Positions 24,591 through 33,297 of a stretch of DNA of 33,788 bases are shown one piece after another; the stretch's first letter is position 1, and the number at the start of each line of letters is the position of its first letter. This DNA is from Planctomycetota bacterium (lineage in GTDB: Bacteria > Planctomycetota > UBA1135 > GCA-002686595). Position numbers and translations under genes: made by a program. Below the pieces are notes generated by a model that searched no databases, had not been told where the DNA came from, and saw only the letters and a list, made by a program, of their open reading frames with translations. The stretch spans positions 1 to 33,788 of the forward strand of contig JALWOP010000474.1 of NCBI GenBank assembly GCA_027083445.1, given 5' to 3'.

Positions 24591-26273
24591 ATGGCTGGGA
24601 GCGGGCTTTTGGGATTGTGCTCCGCTGTCGATGAGTGGGGGGTGAAGGAGCTTCCTGAGGTATTCCAGCGCAATCTGTGCGCCCTGGCCGAGCGTTCCCG
24701 TCCCCTAGCCGAGCGATTGCTCTGGCCCGTGGGGAGCGGACACCTGCGCTTCGAGGGGGAGCGCCCCTACTATCGCTTCCACCGGGACTGGACCGCACTC
24801 GAACCGGATCCTGCCGCCCATGCGGCGAACCTGCCCGGGGATGAGGTGTGCTTCCTCGGGGTGGGGGTGGGCGATGGCTTGGATCGGGCCCTACGCGAGC
24901 ACCCACGTCTGCGCGTCCACGCCTGGGACCGGGATCCATGGATGTTGCGCCAGGCGCTCTCCCGGCACGATTGGTCGCGGGCCATCAGGGCGGGGCGCCT
25001 GCGCCTCTACCTGGGGGTCGATATCCTCGACCTCTCGGGGAGTGATCTGCCCCGTGTCGAGCACCCCGTGCTCGGTTCGATCTATCGCCTGGAGAGCCTG
25101 CTGCTCGACGACAAGCCCCTTGCACCGCGCGTCGGGTTGTGCACGGGCAAGCTATACGTGGATGATCTGGCGTTGGCCCTGCGCCGCCGAGGGTTCAGCG
25201 TTCTGCCTCTCGAGGTGAAGAACTGGTCCGGCGAAGAGCTCGACTACGCCATCAAGCGGGCTCAGCCCCGTTTCCTGGCGCGCATCAACTACGTCCAGGG
25301 TCTGGCGGAGTTCACCCATCGCCACGGCTTGCCGCTCCTCGTCTGGGAGATCGATCCCAGCACGGACGATCCGCAGCCGGCCCGGGTTCCGACGTCCCAC
25401 CTGCACCTGTTCACCTATCGGCAATCCAACCTGGAGAAGTATCGCGCAGCGGGTTTCGTCCATGTGGAGTACCTCCCCCTGGCGGCTCCTCTCCAGCGAC
25501 GTCGTCCGCTCGAACTCGACGCCGAGCAGCGCGCCCGCTATGGCGCACCGGTGACCTTCGTCGGCGCGAGCCAGGTCCAGGCAGCGGCGGCATTGCGCAA
25601 GCGACTCGATCAGCGCTACGCGCGCTTTGCCGGGGAAGGCGCTCTGCCGGATTTCCAAGCCCAGTGCAACGAGCTGCTCGGAATCCAGTCCCGCGCGGGG
25701 GGCTGGATCCTGCCGACGCTCTTCGCAGAGCGCTTCGAGGAGTTTCTCGCTTCCCAACCGGCCGACGACGAGGAGCCGGTTCGGCTCCTGGCGGAACAGG
25801 CCTCCTCGGAGCGGCGACGGGCCATCCTTGCCTCCCTGGCTGAAGAGGGCATCGCGATCTACGGCGACAAGGGTTTTGCGGACCTCCCCGGCTACCGGGG
25901 GCCGGCACGCCATGGCAAGGAACTGACGATGATCTACAACGCCGGCGCGATCCACGTGGATATCGGGCGTTGGTACCAGAGCGACATCGTGACCATGCGT
26001 GTCTTTGATGTCCTGGCATGCGGCGGGTTCCTGATCGCCCAGCGCTCCGAGGCCCTCGAGGCCGAGTTGCGCGTGGGAGTGGAGGTCGAGGCTTGGAGCA
26101 CCCCCGCCGAATTGCGGGCAAAGGTGCGCTACTACCTGGCTCATCCCGAGAAAGCACGAGCGATAGCCACCGCCGGCTGCCAGGCGGTCCGTGCTCGGCA
26201 CGGCTTCGATCAGCGTGTGGACCACATCTTGGAGTCTCTGCCGGACGGCGCAGCACTACCCCTCGCCGGGTAG
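24591..26273 (+). CDS. CgeB-like glycosyltransferase with Maf-like N-terminal domain
   Basis: This 560-residue protein has a C-terminal GT-B donor-binding half of the Glyco_trans_1_2 (CgeB) type: NAGAIHVDIGRWYQSDIVTMRVFDVLACGGFLIAQ, about residues 445-480, then a short helical tail ending FDQRVDHILESL. A middle region of DUF3880 type binds the acceptor. The N-terminal 150 residues hold a Rossmann-like motif (VCFLGVGVGDGLDRAL, about 84-99, then HAWDRDPWMLRQAL), reminiscent of Maf/DUF115 flagellin-glycosylation proteins and of the SAM-binding fold. The donor and acceptor are unknown; surface polymers or proteins are likely. ATG 24591 is chosen because the upstream frame overlaps the PLP gene and looks non-coding. 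A second glycosyltransferase follows 15 bases later. Confidence 0.82.
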   Translation: MAGSGLLGLCSAVDEWGVKELPEVFQRNLCALAERSRPLAERLLWPVGSGHLRFEGERPYYRFHRDWTALEPDPAAHAANLPGDEVCFLGVGVGDGLDRALREHPRLRVHAWDRDPWMLRQALSRHDWSRAIRAGRLRLYLGVDILDLSGSDLPRVEHPVLGSIYRLESLLLDDKPLAPRVGLCTGKLYVDDLALALRRRGFSVLPLEVKNWSGEELDYAIKRAQPRFLARINYVQGLAEFTHRHGLPLLVWEIDPSTDDPQPARVPTSHLHLFTYRQSNLEKYRAAGFVHVEYLPLAAPLQRRRPLELDAEQRARYGAPVTFVGASQVQAAAALRKRLDQRYARFAGEGALPDFQAQCNELLGIQSRAGGWILPTLFAERFEEFLASQPADDEEPVRLLAEQASSERRRAILASLAEEGIAIYGDKGFADLPGYRGPARHGKELTMIYNAGAIHVDIGRWYQSDIVTMRVFDVLACGGFLIAQRSEALEAELRVGVEVEAWSTPAELRAKVRYYLAHPEKARAIATAGCQAVRARHGFDQRVDHILESLPDGAALPLAG

Positions 26274-26276
26274 ACT
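26271..26276 (+). promoter_or_regulatory. Possible internal -10 box before the GT4 gene
   Basis: TAGACT overlaps the stop codon of the preceding gene and ends 12 bases before ATG 26289. No Shine-Dalgarno sequence is seen for that ATG, so an internal promoter with a very short leader is possible. Confidence 0.25.
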
Positions 26277-26288
26277 TCCGCCGAGCCG

Positions 26289-27479
26289 ATGCGCGTACTC
26301 GTCACCTCGCCCGTGTTTCCCCCGGACCTGGGGGGTCCCGCCGTCTATGTACCCTCGATTGGCCGCTTCCTGACCGAGCGAGGCCACCAGGTCAAGGTGA
26401 TCGCCTTCTGTTCAGACCCTTCTCCCGAGGGCTATCCCTTCGAGGTGGAGACGATCTCTTCGGGTTCGCTCCCCCTGCGCTACCTGCGTGCTTTCCTGCG
26501 TGTGTTCCTAGAAGCGGGCAAGTACGACGTGGTTTACGTCAACGAGCACCTCGCCCTGCTGCACGTCCTGGCCGCCCGCTTGAGGCGCCGTCCGGTAGCC
26601 ATTCGCATCATGGTCGACGGTGCCTGGGAGATCGCGCACCGCAAGGGCTGGTGCGGCGGGGACGACATCGTCACCTTCCAGGGCAAGGACTACGGCTGGC
26701 GCGTGCGCCTGACGCGCTTCCTACAACGACGCTGGTGGGGAGGGTGTAGCCACATCATCGCCTGTTCCGAGTTCCTGCGGCAGATCCTGATTCAGCATCA
26801 CGGAGTTGCGGCGGAGAAGGTGCAGCGGATCTTCAATGGCTATCACGGACCTCGGGCCGAAGACGTGGCGGCTACCCGCGAAGAGGCCCGTGAAGCTCTC
26901 GGGCTGGATCCCACGCAGCGCTACGTGCTCACGATCTGCCGCCTGATGAATTGGAAGCGGGTCGACAACATCCTGCGCGCCCTGGTCGATCTGCCCGAGG
27001 ATGTGCAATTGCTCGTCGCTGGGGATGGGGACATGCTGGAGCCGTGGAAGGCGCTGGCCGCGGAGTTGGGCCTGGCAGGGCGGGCACGTTTTCTCGGCAA
27101 TGTTCCCCACGCCGAGATCCCGACCTACATCCGAGCCGCGGATGTTTTCGTGCTCAACTCCGAGTACGAAGGGCTCTCCCACACGCTGCTCGAGGTGATG
27201 AATCTGGGAACGCCGATCATCGCTTCTGGTGTCTGCGGCAACCCCGAGGTGATCGAGGATGGGGTCAACGGCCTCCTGGTCGACCCGCGCGACCCTGGGA
27301 GCCTGCGAGAAGCTCTCGCGAAGCTTCTAGGGGACGAGGAGTTGGGCCGGCGCTTCGTGGCAGCCGGCCTGGAGCGCTGTCCCCAGTTCACCCGGGAGGG
27401 GACCTTCAGCCAGGTCGAGGCGGTCCTCGGCCGTCTGGCGGGGGCTCAAATCGAGAACCCAAGCCGCACGCTTACGTAA
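26289..27479 (+). CDS. Glycosyltransferase family 4
   Basis: This 396-residue retaining GT-B glycosyltransferase transfers a sugar from a nucleotide donor. The N-terminal acceptor half begins MRVLVTSPVFPPDLGGPAVYV with the usual Gly-rich loop, followed by YDVVYVNEHLALLHVLAAR. The C-terminal donor half has TICRLMNWKRVDNILRAL, LLVAGDGDMLEPW and NVPHAEIPTYIRAADVFVLNS, then the E-x7-E motif in SEYEGLSHTLLEVM, and GNPEVIEDGVNGLLV for the nucleotide. All catalytic elements are intact. It is cytoplasmic or membrane-associated. Together with the preceding CgeB-like gene it suggests stepwise assembly of a glycan; no polymerase or flippase gene is in the window. A 14-base palindrome overlaps its stop codon. 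Confidence 0.93.
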   Translation: MRVLVTSPVFPPDLGGPAVYVPSIGRFLTERGHQVKVIAFCSDPSPEGYPFEVETISSGSLPLRYLRAFLRVFLEAGKYDVVYVNEHLALLHVLAARLRRRPVAIRIMVDGAWEIAHRKGWCGGDDIVTFQGKDYGWRVRLTRFLQRRWWGGCSHIIACSEFLRQILIQHHGVAAEKVQRIFNGYHGPRAEDVAATREEAREALGLDPTQRYVLTICRLMNWKRVDNILRALVDLPEDVQLLVAGDGDMLEPWKALAAELGLAGRARFLGNVPHAEIPTYIRAADVFVLNSEYEGLSHTLLEVMNLGTPIIASGVCGNPEVIEDGVNGLLVDPRDPGSLREALAKLLGDEELGRRFVAAGLERCPQFTREGTFSQVEAVLGRLAGAQIENPSRTLT

Positions 27480-27491
27480 GCGAGATATACT
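27469..27491 (+). promoter_or_regulatory. Palindromic operator-like site and -10 box before the radical SAM gene
   Basis: A perfect 14-base palindrome, reading CGCTTACGTAAGCG, occupies 27469-27482, and TATACT follows 3 bases later (27486-27491). The -35 position (27463-27468, GCCGCA) is poor, as expected for an activator-dependent promoter, or the palindrome could bind a repressor. The leader to the radical SAM start would be about 70 bases. Confidence 0.4.
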
Positions 27492-27566
27492 GGGGTTCGT
27501 CCACCCCCTGGCCGATTCTCCCCTGGGCACCGCCCAGATCCGGCTGGTCCGGAGTGACGCAGGCAC

Positions 27567-29165
27567 ATGAGGTCTCCCAGCATGTCCGATACCCAAGCCC
27601 CCCCGGTCCGCTCCCTGAAGGTCCTGGTGATCGAGGATTACCTGCCCCAGGAGATGTTGGGGATCATGTGGCTCTCGAGGGCGATCAAGGACGCCGGCCA
27701 CCAGGCCCGGTGCCTCTTCCTGCCGGACAAGGACTGGATCCAAAAGATCAAGGACTACAACCCGGATGTGGTCGCCTATTCGGTCACCACCGGGATGCAC
27801 CTCTACTTCCGGGACATCAACCGCAAGGTGCGCGAGATCCTTCCCAACGTCTTCGCCATTCAGGGGGGTGCACACTGCACCTACTCGCCTGAGGAACTCG
27901 AGGAGGATCCCAACCTCAACGCGATTTGCCGGGGTGAAGGCGAGGAGGCGATCCCCGAGTTGCTGAACCGCATCGCCGCGGGCGAGGACTACTACGACAT
28001 CCAGAACCTGTGGTTCCGTCATCACGAGACGGGTGAGATCATCAAGAACGGGCAGCGCCCACCCATCCAGGACCTGGATGCGCTGGGATTCCCCGACCGT
28101 GAGATCATCTACGAGGCGGGTGCGATCTACCGCGACAGCGACCGCAAGGTCTTCGTGACCCAGCGTGGCTGCCCGATGAACTGCTCCTTCTGCTTTCACC
28201 ACGCCCTCAAGAAGAAGGTCTACAGTTCGACCAATGCCAAGTACGTTCGCAAACGCTCCGTGGATCACGTCATCGCCGAGATCAAAGCGGTGCGGGAGAA
28301 GTACAACCTGAAGTTCGTTCACTTCCTGGACGACATCTTCAACCTCTCGGGGAAGTGGCTGGAGGAGTTCTGCGAGAAGTACCCCAAGGAGATCGGGCTC
28401 CCCTTCGACTGCATCCTGATGGCCAACATGACCAAGGAACGGCACATCAAGATGCTCAAGGAAGCCGGCTGCGTCTACGCTCGAATCGCCTTCGAGTCAG
28501 CCAACGACTACATCCGCAACGCCGTCTTCCGCAAGAACACGACCCTCAAGCAACTCGAGGACGCCGCTGGATGGATCTCCAAGTACGGGATCCGCTTGGG
28601 TTCGCTGAACATGCTCGGTGGTCCCGGGGCCAGCATGGAGGATGAGTGGGAGACGGTGGCGCTGAACATCAAGTGCAAGGTCGATCACCCCCTGGTCTCG
28701 ATCATGCAGCCCTATCCGATGTTCGACGTCGGCGAGATGGCCAGGGACATGGGTTACGCCGTGGCGGCCTATGACGACTTCCCGGTCAAGTTCAACCGCA
28801 CCACCACGATCGAGTTCGAACACAAGCGCGAGGTTGAGAATCTGCACAAGTGGTTCCCGATCGTCGTGCGCTATCCCTGGCTCATGCCGGTGGCCAAGCG
28901 CGCCATCCGCTGGCACATCTTCAGCAAGGTCTACCTGGTGATGTACATGCTCTACAGCGAGTACATGGTCAGCGAGCAGGCCAAGCTCTATGCCCACGCC
29001 CAGGGCCTGCGAGGACCCCGCTACTGGACCCTGGTCGATTTCACGCGCCGAGTGACGGTCAAGGGTTTCATCCGCATCTACGAGAACCTCTTCGGCAAGG
29101 TCGCCCGCCGCTTCTCTCTCTCGCTCCAGATGGGCGATGAGCGCGTCGTGGCACACATGGACTAG
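27567..29165 (+). CDS. B12-binding-type radical SAM protein
   Basis: This 532-residue enzyme has a cobalamin-binding-like N-terminal Rossmann domain (about residues 10-150; LKVLVIEDYLPQEMLGIMWLSRAIKDAGH, VVAYSVTTGMHLYFRDI, FAIQGGAHCTYSPEEL, ICRGEGEEAIPELL). A radical SAM barrel follows, whose 4Fe-4S cysteines are C202, C206 and C209 in GCPMNCSFCFH. The DxHxxG motif that supplies the lower cobalt ligand is absent, as in many members that bind B12 base-off or not at all. The C-terminal 130 residues are aromatic and basic with an amphipathic helical stretch (MPVAKRAIRWHIFSKVYLVMYMLYSEYM) suggesting membrane association. Related enzymes methylate or rearrange lipids, hopanoids, antibiotics or glycans; the substrate is unknown. 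An alternative ATG at 27582 would remove five residues. Confidence 0.9.
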   Translation: MRSPSMSDTQAPPVRSLKVLVIEDYLPQEMLGIMWLSRAIKDAGHQARCLFLPDKDWIQKIKDYNPDVVAYSVTTGMHLYFRDINRKVREILPNVFAIQGGAHCTYSPEELEEDPNLNAICRGEGEEAIPELLNRIAAGEDYYDIQNLWFRHHETGEIIKNGQRPPIQDLDALGFPDREIIYEAGAIYRDSDRKVFVTQRGCPMNCSFCFHHALKKKVYSSTNAKYVRKRSVDHVIAEIKAVREKYNLKFVHFLDDIFNLSGKWLEEFCEKYPKEIGLPFDCILMANMTKERHIKMLKEAGCVYARIAFESANDYIRNAVFRKNTTLKQLEDAAGWISKYGIRLGSLNMLGGPGASMEDEWETVALNIKCKVDHPLVSIMQPYPMFDVGEMARDMGYAVAAYDDFPVKFNRTTTIEFEHKREVENLHKWFPIVVRYPWLMPVAKRAIRWHIFSKVYLVMYMLYSEYMVSEQAKLYAHAQGLRGPRYWTLVDFTRRVTVKGFIRIYENLFGKVARRFSLSLQMGDERVVAHMD

Positions 29166-29213
29166 GCAAGGCGCTCGATCGCGAGCGCTGAGGGTAGGAT
29201 CGGGGTGTCGATC

Positions 29214-29813
29214 ATGGATCCGCACCGCCGTCTGGAGGATGTTCCCTACGAGGGTGTGACCGTCGAGCTCCTCGCTCGCATTCGCGAAGGGGATGACGGC
29301 GCATGGGAGGAGCTCTATCGGCGCTACCACGACGACCTGCTCTTCGCGGTGCGGGCTCACCTCGGGCCGGCCCTGCGCTCACACTTGGAGTCCGAGGACG
29401 TGCTCCAAAGCGTAGCCATCCAGGCGCTGAGAGTCCTGCCGCGTTTCGAGCCTCGGGGCAAGGGCAGCCTGCGGCACTACCTGCACTGCATGATCGTCAA
29501 CAAGATCCGGGATCGTGCGGCCTACTATGGGGCGGCCAAACGTGCGGGCGATCAGCGCCTCGAGACGGGTGACGTCGCCGATCTTTCCGAGGGGCAGCCG
29601 ACCTATCGCGACGGCGAGCGCTTCGAGCGCCTCGAACGGGCCCTGCGCCTCCTGCCGCCCGATCAGGAGCGCGTCGTCATTCTGCGCCGAGTCGATGGCC
29701 TGAGCAGCAAGGAGGCTGCGGAATTGCTGGGCAAGAGCGAGGTGGCCGTGCGCAAGCTCTACAGCCGGGCCATCGCCCGCTTGGGGAGCCTCATGGGCGA
29801 GGAGAAGCGATGA
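29214..29813 (+). CDS. Sigma-70 family (ECF-like) sigma factor paired with a kinase
   Basis: This 199-residue sigma factor has region 2 at about residues 15-100 (LLARIREGDDGAWEELYRRYHDDLLF, SEDVLQSVAIQALRVLPRF, SLRHYLHCMIVNKIRDRA) and region 4 at about 140-195 (RLLPPDQERVVILRRVDGLSSKEAAELLGKSEVAVRKLYSRAIARL). It is similar in plan to the sigma factor at 3783-4301 and, like it, overlaps the start of a membrane kinase gene (ATGA, 4 bases). ATG 29214 has GGGG 8 bases upstream; an in-frame GTG at 29205 follows a TAGGAT box by 4 bases and adds three residues. No anti-sigma gene is present, so phosphorylation or other control by the linked kinase is inferred. Confidence 0.9.
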   Translation: MDPHRRLEDVPYEGVTVELLARIREGDDGAWEELYRRYHDDLLFAVRAHLGPALRSHLESEDVLQSVAIQALRVLPRFEPRGKGSLRHYLHCMIVNKIRDRAAYYGAAKRAGDQRLETGDVADLSEGQPTYRDGERFERLERALRLLPPDQERVVILRRVDGLSSKEAAELLGKSEVAVRKLYSRAIARLGSLMGEEKR

Positions 29814-32152
29814 GTCGGTCACGGACCATCGAAGAGCTCGTGGCGCACTACATCGAGCGCCGGGACTCAGGGGAACCCCTCTCCGTGGAGGCTTTCCTCG
29901 CGGAGAATCCCACGATCACCGGTTTGGAAGAGGCCCTGCGCAATGCCCTTGCCGCCGAGGAACTCTTCCCCGGGTCGGGGAGTGGAATCGGGCGTCCGGA
30001 CCGCATCGGGCCGTGGATCGTGGAAGCGGAGCTGGGTCGGGGGGGAGCCGGCCGGGTCTTGCGCGTGCGGCACGCGCAAGACTCTGGGGTCTACGCTCTG
30101 AAGCTGATCGCTCTGCGCTCGATCGGCAGCCGCCGAGCACGCCAACGCTTCCGCCGTGAAGGGCAGCTCCTGAGCGCACTCGACCATCCGGGGATCGTCG
30201 GCGTCCACGAGGTAGCCATGGATGGCGAGCGGCCCTACATCGTGATGGACTACCTGCCTGGGCTTTCCCTCGCGGTGCGTCTGGAGCGCGCCAGGAGCCG
30301 GATGAGTCGGGTCTCCCGGACAGGTCTGCCCCCCCTCGATCAACTGGAACTGCCGGGAGAGGGGGATCCCTTTCAGCGAGCGGCCCGCATAGCCCTTGAG
30401 CTCTCACTTGCGGTCGCCCACGCGCACGAGCGGGGCTTGCTGCACCGCGACCTCAAGCCCTCCAATGTCGTCTTCGGTGAGGACGGTCGCCCCGTCCTCG
30501 TGGATTTCGGCCTGGCTGTCAGCGAAGACAGCGGCACACTCACGGCAAGTGGGGATCTCTTGGGGACCCCGCACTACATGGCACCCGAACAGGCGCGAGG
30601 CCTCCAAGCCGACGAGCGGACCGATGTCTATGGCCTCGGGGCGGTGCTCTATGAACTCCTCTGCCTCCATCCACCCCACGAGGGCAGCGATCCGCTCGAG
30701 ATCCTGCGCTCGATCCGGCGCCGGCCGCACAGGCCCATCCGGCAAGCGAACCCCTCGGTCCCACCGAGCTTGGCGCGAATCGTCGAACGGGCCCTGGCTT
30801 GGAAACGGAGCCGGCGCACCCCCACCGCTCGGCTCCTGGCGGAAGACCTGGAGGCCTTTCTTTCCGGCCGGCGACCGAAAGCGCGTGGGCGCGGCCCACT
30901 CGAGATGGCGGAAGATTGGGTGCGCTATCGGCCGCGAACCGTCTTGGCGACCTCGCTTGCGGGGCTCGCGATCGTCGCCGTGGCGACCTTGGGTTGGCTT
31001 GCCGGGAACCGCTCGAATCGTGACGACCTGCTCCGCCTCGGCCGCCAGGTGGACGTGGCCTGGCTCGGGGAGCGCCGAGATACGTTCCAGAGACTGGCAG
31101 ATGAGTATGCAAGGCTCGCCCCGGGGCAGCCACGCGCGCTGCTCTACCAGGCACTCGGAGGTGGAGATCTGCCCAAAGAGACCGGAGATGACGCGGTCGA
31201 TGCGCTCAGTGCAGGACTTCGGGCTGAGCGAGCTGGAGATACGGAAGAGGCCTACCGGGCCTACAGCCGGGCACGACGGAGCGCAGAAGGCGAATGGGTC
31301 TTACCGGGGGGGATGGCGGCCCTCTTGGAGCGCGGCGGGGAGCACAGGCAGGAGCGCATCGCCGATCTCGAGGTCGCTTGGCGCTCGCTCCCCGGATGCC
31401 TGCGATTCTCTCGGGAGCTTGCGCGGCAGTACCGACTGGCCGGCAATCCCGCCAAGGGCATGCGCGCTCTCGAGCGCGTCTTGGACGGTACGCAGGGAGG
31501 TTGGCGCGACTACTCCGAGCTGGCGGCCTGCCGCCTCGAAGCCAAGCAGCCGGCAGCCGCATTCGAAGCCATCCAAAAGGCGCTCGAGCGGGCTGCCCCG
31601 GATCCCCCTTCCAGTCTGATTTCACGCGAAGCCGCGATCCTTGATGCTCTAGGTGAGTTCGCGGATGCGGAGGCCCTGTTCCGGAAGCTGGTAAGCCGCT
31701 ACCCCTCGGACGGCAGGTTGCACTTCAGCCTGGGCCGCGTGCTCGACGGACAGTGTCGCCTGTCGGAAGCGCGGGCAGAGTACCTCGAGGCGTGGGAACG
31801 GGGCGCTCGCCCACTCGAAACCGCGGTCAGTCTGGCCCACCTCCACGCCGGCTCGGGCATGACCGCAGGGGGCTGCGAGAGCTGCCGCCGGGAGTTCGGC
31901 GCCCACCCCGAGCTGCTGGACCCTTCATTAGCGCTCACCTGGTTGCGCCGCGCCGCCGAACGGGATTCGTTCAACTCTGCTTGGCTGCCGGGGTTCGCCG
32001 CCGATGTCGCAGAACGCGCCGGATGCAAGCAAGAGGTGCGCGCGCTACTCGCCGACTACCTCGATGAAGATGCCGAGATCGATGCCCGCACAGTTGCCAT
32101 CGAGCGGGCACTGCACAGGCTGGCGCCGCAGGAGGCCTTGGAGGACCATTGA
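29810..32152 (+). CDS. Membrane Ser/Thr protein kinase with TPR-like sensor region
   Basis: This is a 780-residue Hanks-type kinase. A 65-residue N-terminal helical segment (IEELVAHYIERRDSGEPLSVEAFLAENP) precedes the kinase domain (about 66-355), which has GRGGAG (76-81), Lys98, HRDLKPSN (212-219), DFG (232-234) and APE (258-260); all catalytic residues are present. An Arg/Ser/Pro insert at about 160-187 lies before the catalytic loop. One membrane helix spans about 377-398. The outer region (400-780) is helical with TPR-like repeats (EEAYRAYSRARRSAEG, DAEALFRKLVSRYPSDGRLHFSLGRVLDG, EARAEYLEAWERGARPLETAVSLAHLHAG), suited to binding peptide or protein outside the cytoplasm. It is coupled to the sigma gene by an ATGA overlap and to the SGNH gene downstream. 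Confidence 0.94.
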   Translation: MSRSRTIEELVAHYIERRDSGEPLSVEAFLAENPTITGLEEALRNALAAEELFPGSGSGIGRPDRIGPWIVEAELGRGGAGRVLRVRHAQDSGVYALKLIALRSIGSRRARQRFRREGQLLSALDHPGIVGVHEVAMDGERPYIVMDYLPGLSLAVRLERARSRMSRVSRTGLPPLDQLELPGEGDPFQRAARIALELSLAVAHAHERGLLHRDLKPSNVVFGEDGRPVLVDFGLAVSEDSGTLTASGDLLGTPHYMAPEQARGLQADERTDVYGLGAVLYELLCLHPPHEGSDPLEILRSIRRRPHRPIRQANPSVPPSLARIVERALAWKRSRRTPTARLLAEDLEAFLSGRRPKARGRGPLEMAEDWVRYRPRTVLATSLAGLAIVAVATLGWLAGNRSNRDDLLRLGRQVDVAWLGERRDTFQRLADEYARLAPGQPRALLYQALGGGDLPKETGDDAVDALSAGLRAERAGDTEEAYRAYSRARRSAEGEWVLPGGMAALLERGGEHRQERIADLEVAWRSLPGCLRFSRELARQYRLAGNPAKGMRALERVLDGTQGGWRDYSELAACRLEAKQPAAAFEAIQKALERAAPDPPSSLISREAAILDALGEFADAEALFRKLVSRYPSDGRLHFSLGRVLDGQCRLSEARAEYLEAWERGARPLETAVSLAHLHAGSGMTAGGCESCRREFGAHPELLDPSLALTWLRRAAERDSFNSAWLPGFAADVAERAGCKQEVRALLADYLDEDAEIDARTVAIERALHRLAPQEALEDH
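32140..32144 (+). promoter_or_regulatory. Shine-Dalgarno sequence for the SGNH gene
   Basis: GGAGG ends 4 bases before TTG 32149, whose last two bases are the TG of the kinase TGA stop. This supports a rare TTG start with translational coupling. Confidence 0.5.
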
Positions 32153-33297
32153 AGCGCCTAGGATTGGCCTTGCTCTCTCTTGGGATCGGTCTCTTCGCCA
32201 TCGAGTGGGGACTGCGACGGTGGTATCCATTCCGGGGACTGATCTATCAGCTAGATCCGGTCTGTCTGCACACCACCATCCCCGGCGCGCGTCGCATCCA
32301 GCCGATGCCAGCCTGGGCCGGGGGGGGGCGGAACCGGATCGTGATCGGTCCGGAGGGGTACCGCGGCGTCTCCCTTGCCGATCTGGACGGGCGAGCGCGC
32401 TTGATCGTCGTGGGAGACTCCTTCGTCATGGCGGAGAACGTCGCCTATGAGGACAGCTTGCCGGCCCGGTTGGAGGTTCACCTGGGTGGTGAATACGCCG
32501 TCATCGGATTGGCCGCCTCCGGTTATGGACCCGACCAAGAGCTTCTGCGCCTGGAGCGTGAGTGGGAGGTCCTGCGGCCGGCGCGTATCCTACTGGTGCT
32601 CTGTGCGACCAATGATCACGGGGATCTGGTACGCAACAAGCTCTTCCGGTTCGACGATGCCGGTGAGCTGCGACCTGCACGCTGGCGTTTCGGAGAAGAC
32701 CTGAAGGATTTTTTTGCGCGCGCCCGGCGGCGTGCGCGATCTCCCGTGCTCCTGCGTTTGGTGCGCAGCCTCTTGGACCACGATACGGAAGATCGCCCTG
32801 CGTCGGACCGGGCCGGTTTCATCCCGCTCTATCTGGCCGCCGGCGAGCAGGAATGGCAGGACTACGTCGGGGGCGATCCAGTTGTCCGGGACCTCCTGCG
32901 GGACTACTATGATGCGGACCTGGCTGTCGATCCGGAGAGCCCTTCAGCCAAGGGGAAACGGGCTCTCATGCGGGCAGTGCTTGCGCGCTGGGGAGCCGAC
33001 ATGAAGAAACGCGGCGTCCCACTCTCGATTGTGATCGTGCCCTCAGCAGTAGACCTCGATCCGACCTTCGGGATCCGAGTCGATCCCGAGCAGTATCCCG
33101 CCTATGACCCGCGCGCCCAGTCGCAAGCCCTTGTCGAGGAGGCTCCAGATACGGCCCCGGTACTCAATCTCTTCGAGCTCTTTGCAGCGCACGAACCGCG
33201 GGAACTCTTCGTCGGGCGTGAAGACATCCACTGGAACGCACGGGGGATCGATCTGGCCGCTGAGGAAATCGCCCGCTGGCTCAGGGCAGGATCGTGA
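32149..33297 (+). CDS. Membrane-anchored SGNH-fold hydrolase or acyltransferase-like protein
   Basis: This 382-residue protein has an uncleaved-looking N-terminal helix (about residues 4-20) and then a periplasmic SGNH domain. Block I is VVGDSF with nucleophile Ser91; a Gly lies in ASGYGPDQ (block II); Asn155 in LCATNDHGD is the block III-like Asn; and the catalytic Asp-x-His pair is Asp359/His361 in REDIHWNARG, which also resembles AlgJ/AlgX O-acetylation proteins. It could add or remove acyl groups on a surface glycan. The start is TTG 32149, overlapping the kinase stop by 3 bases. The 3' end overlaps the convergent transpeptidase gene by 17 bases. Coupling to a sigma/kinase pair suggests it is produced together with that signalling module. 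Confidence 0.82.
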   Translation: MKRLGLALLSLGIGLFAIEWGLRRWYPFRGLIYQLDPVCLHTTIPGARRIQPMPAWAGGGRNRIVIGPEGYRGVSLADLDGRARLIVVGDSFVMAENVAYEDSLPARLEVHLGGEYAVIGLAASGYGPDQELLRLEREWEVLRPARILLVLCATNDHGDLVRNKLFRFDDAGELRPARWRFGEDLKDFFARARRRARSPVLLRLVRSLLDHDTEDRPASDRAGFIPLYLAAGEQEWQDYVGGDPVVRDLLRDYYDADLAVDPESPSAKGKRALMRAVLARWGADMKKRGVPLSIVIVPSAVDLDPTFGIRVDPEQYPAYDPRAQSQALVEEAPDTAPVLNLFELFAAHEPRELFVGREDIHWNARGIDLAAEEIARWLRAGS

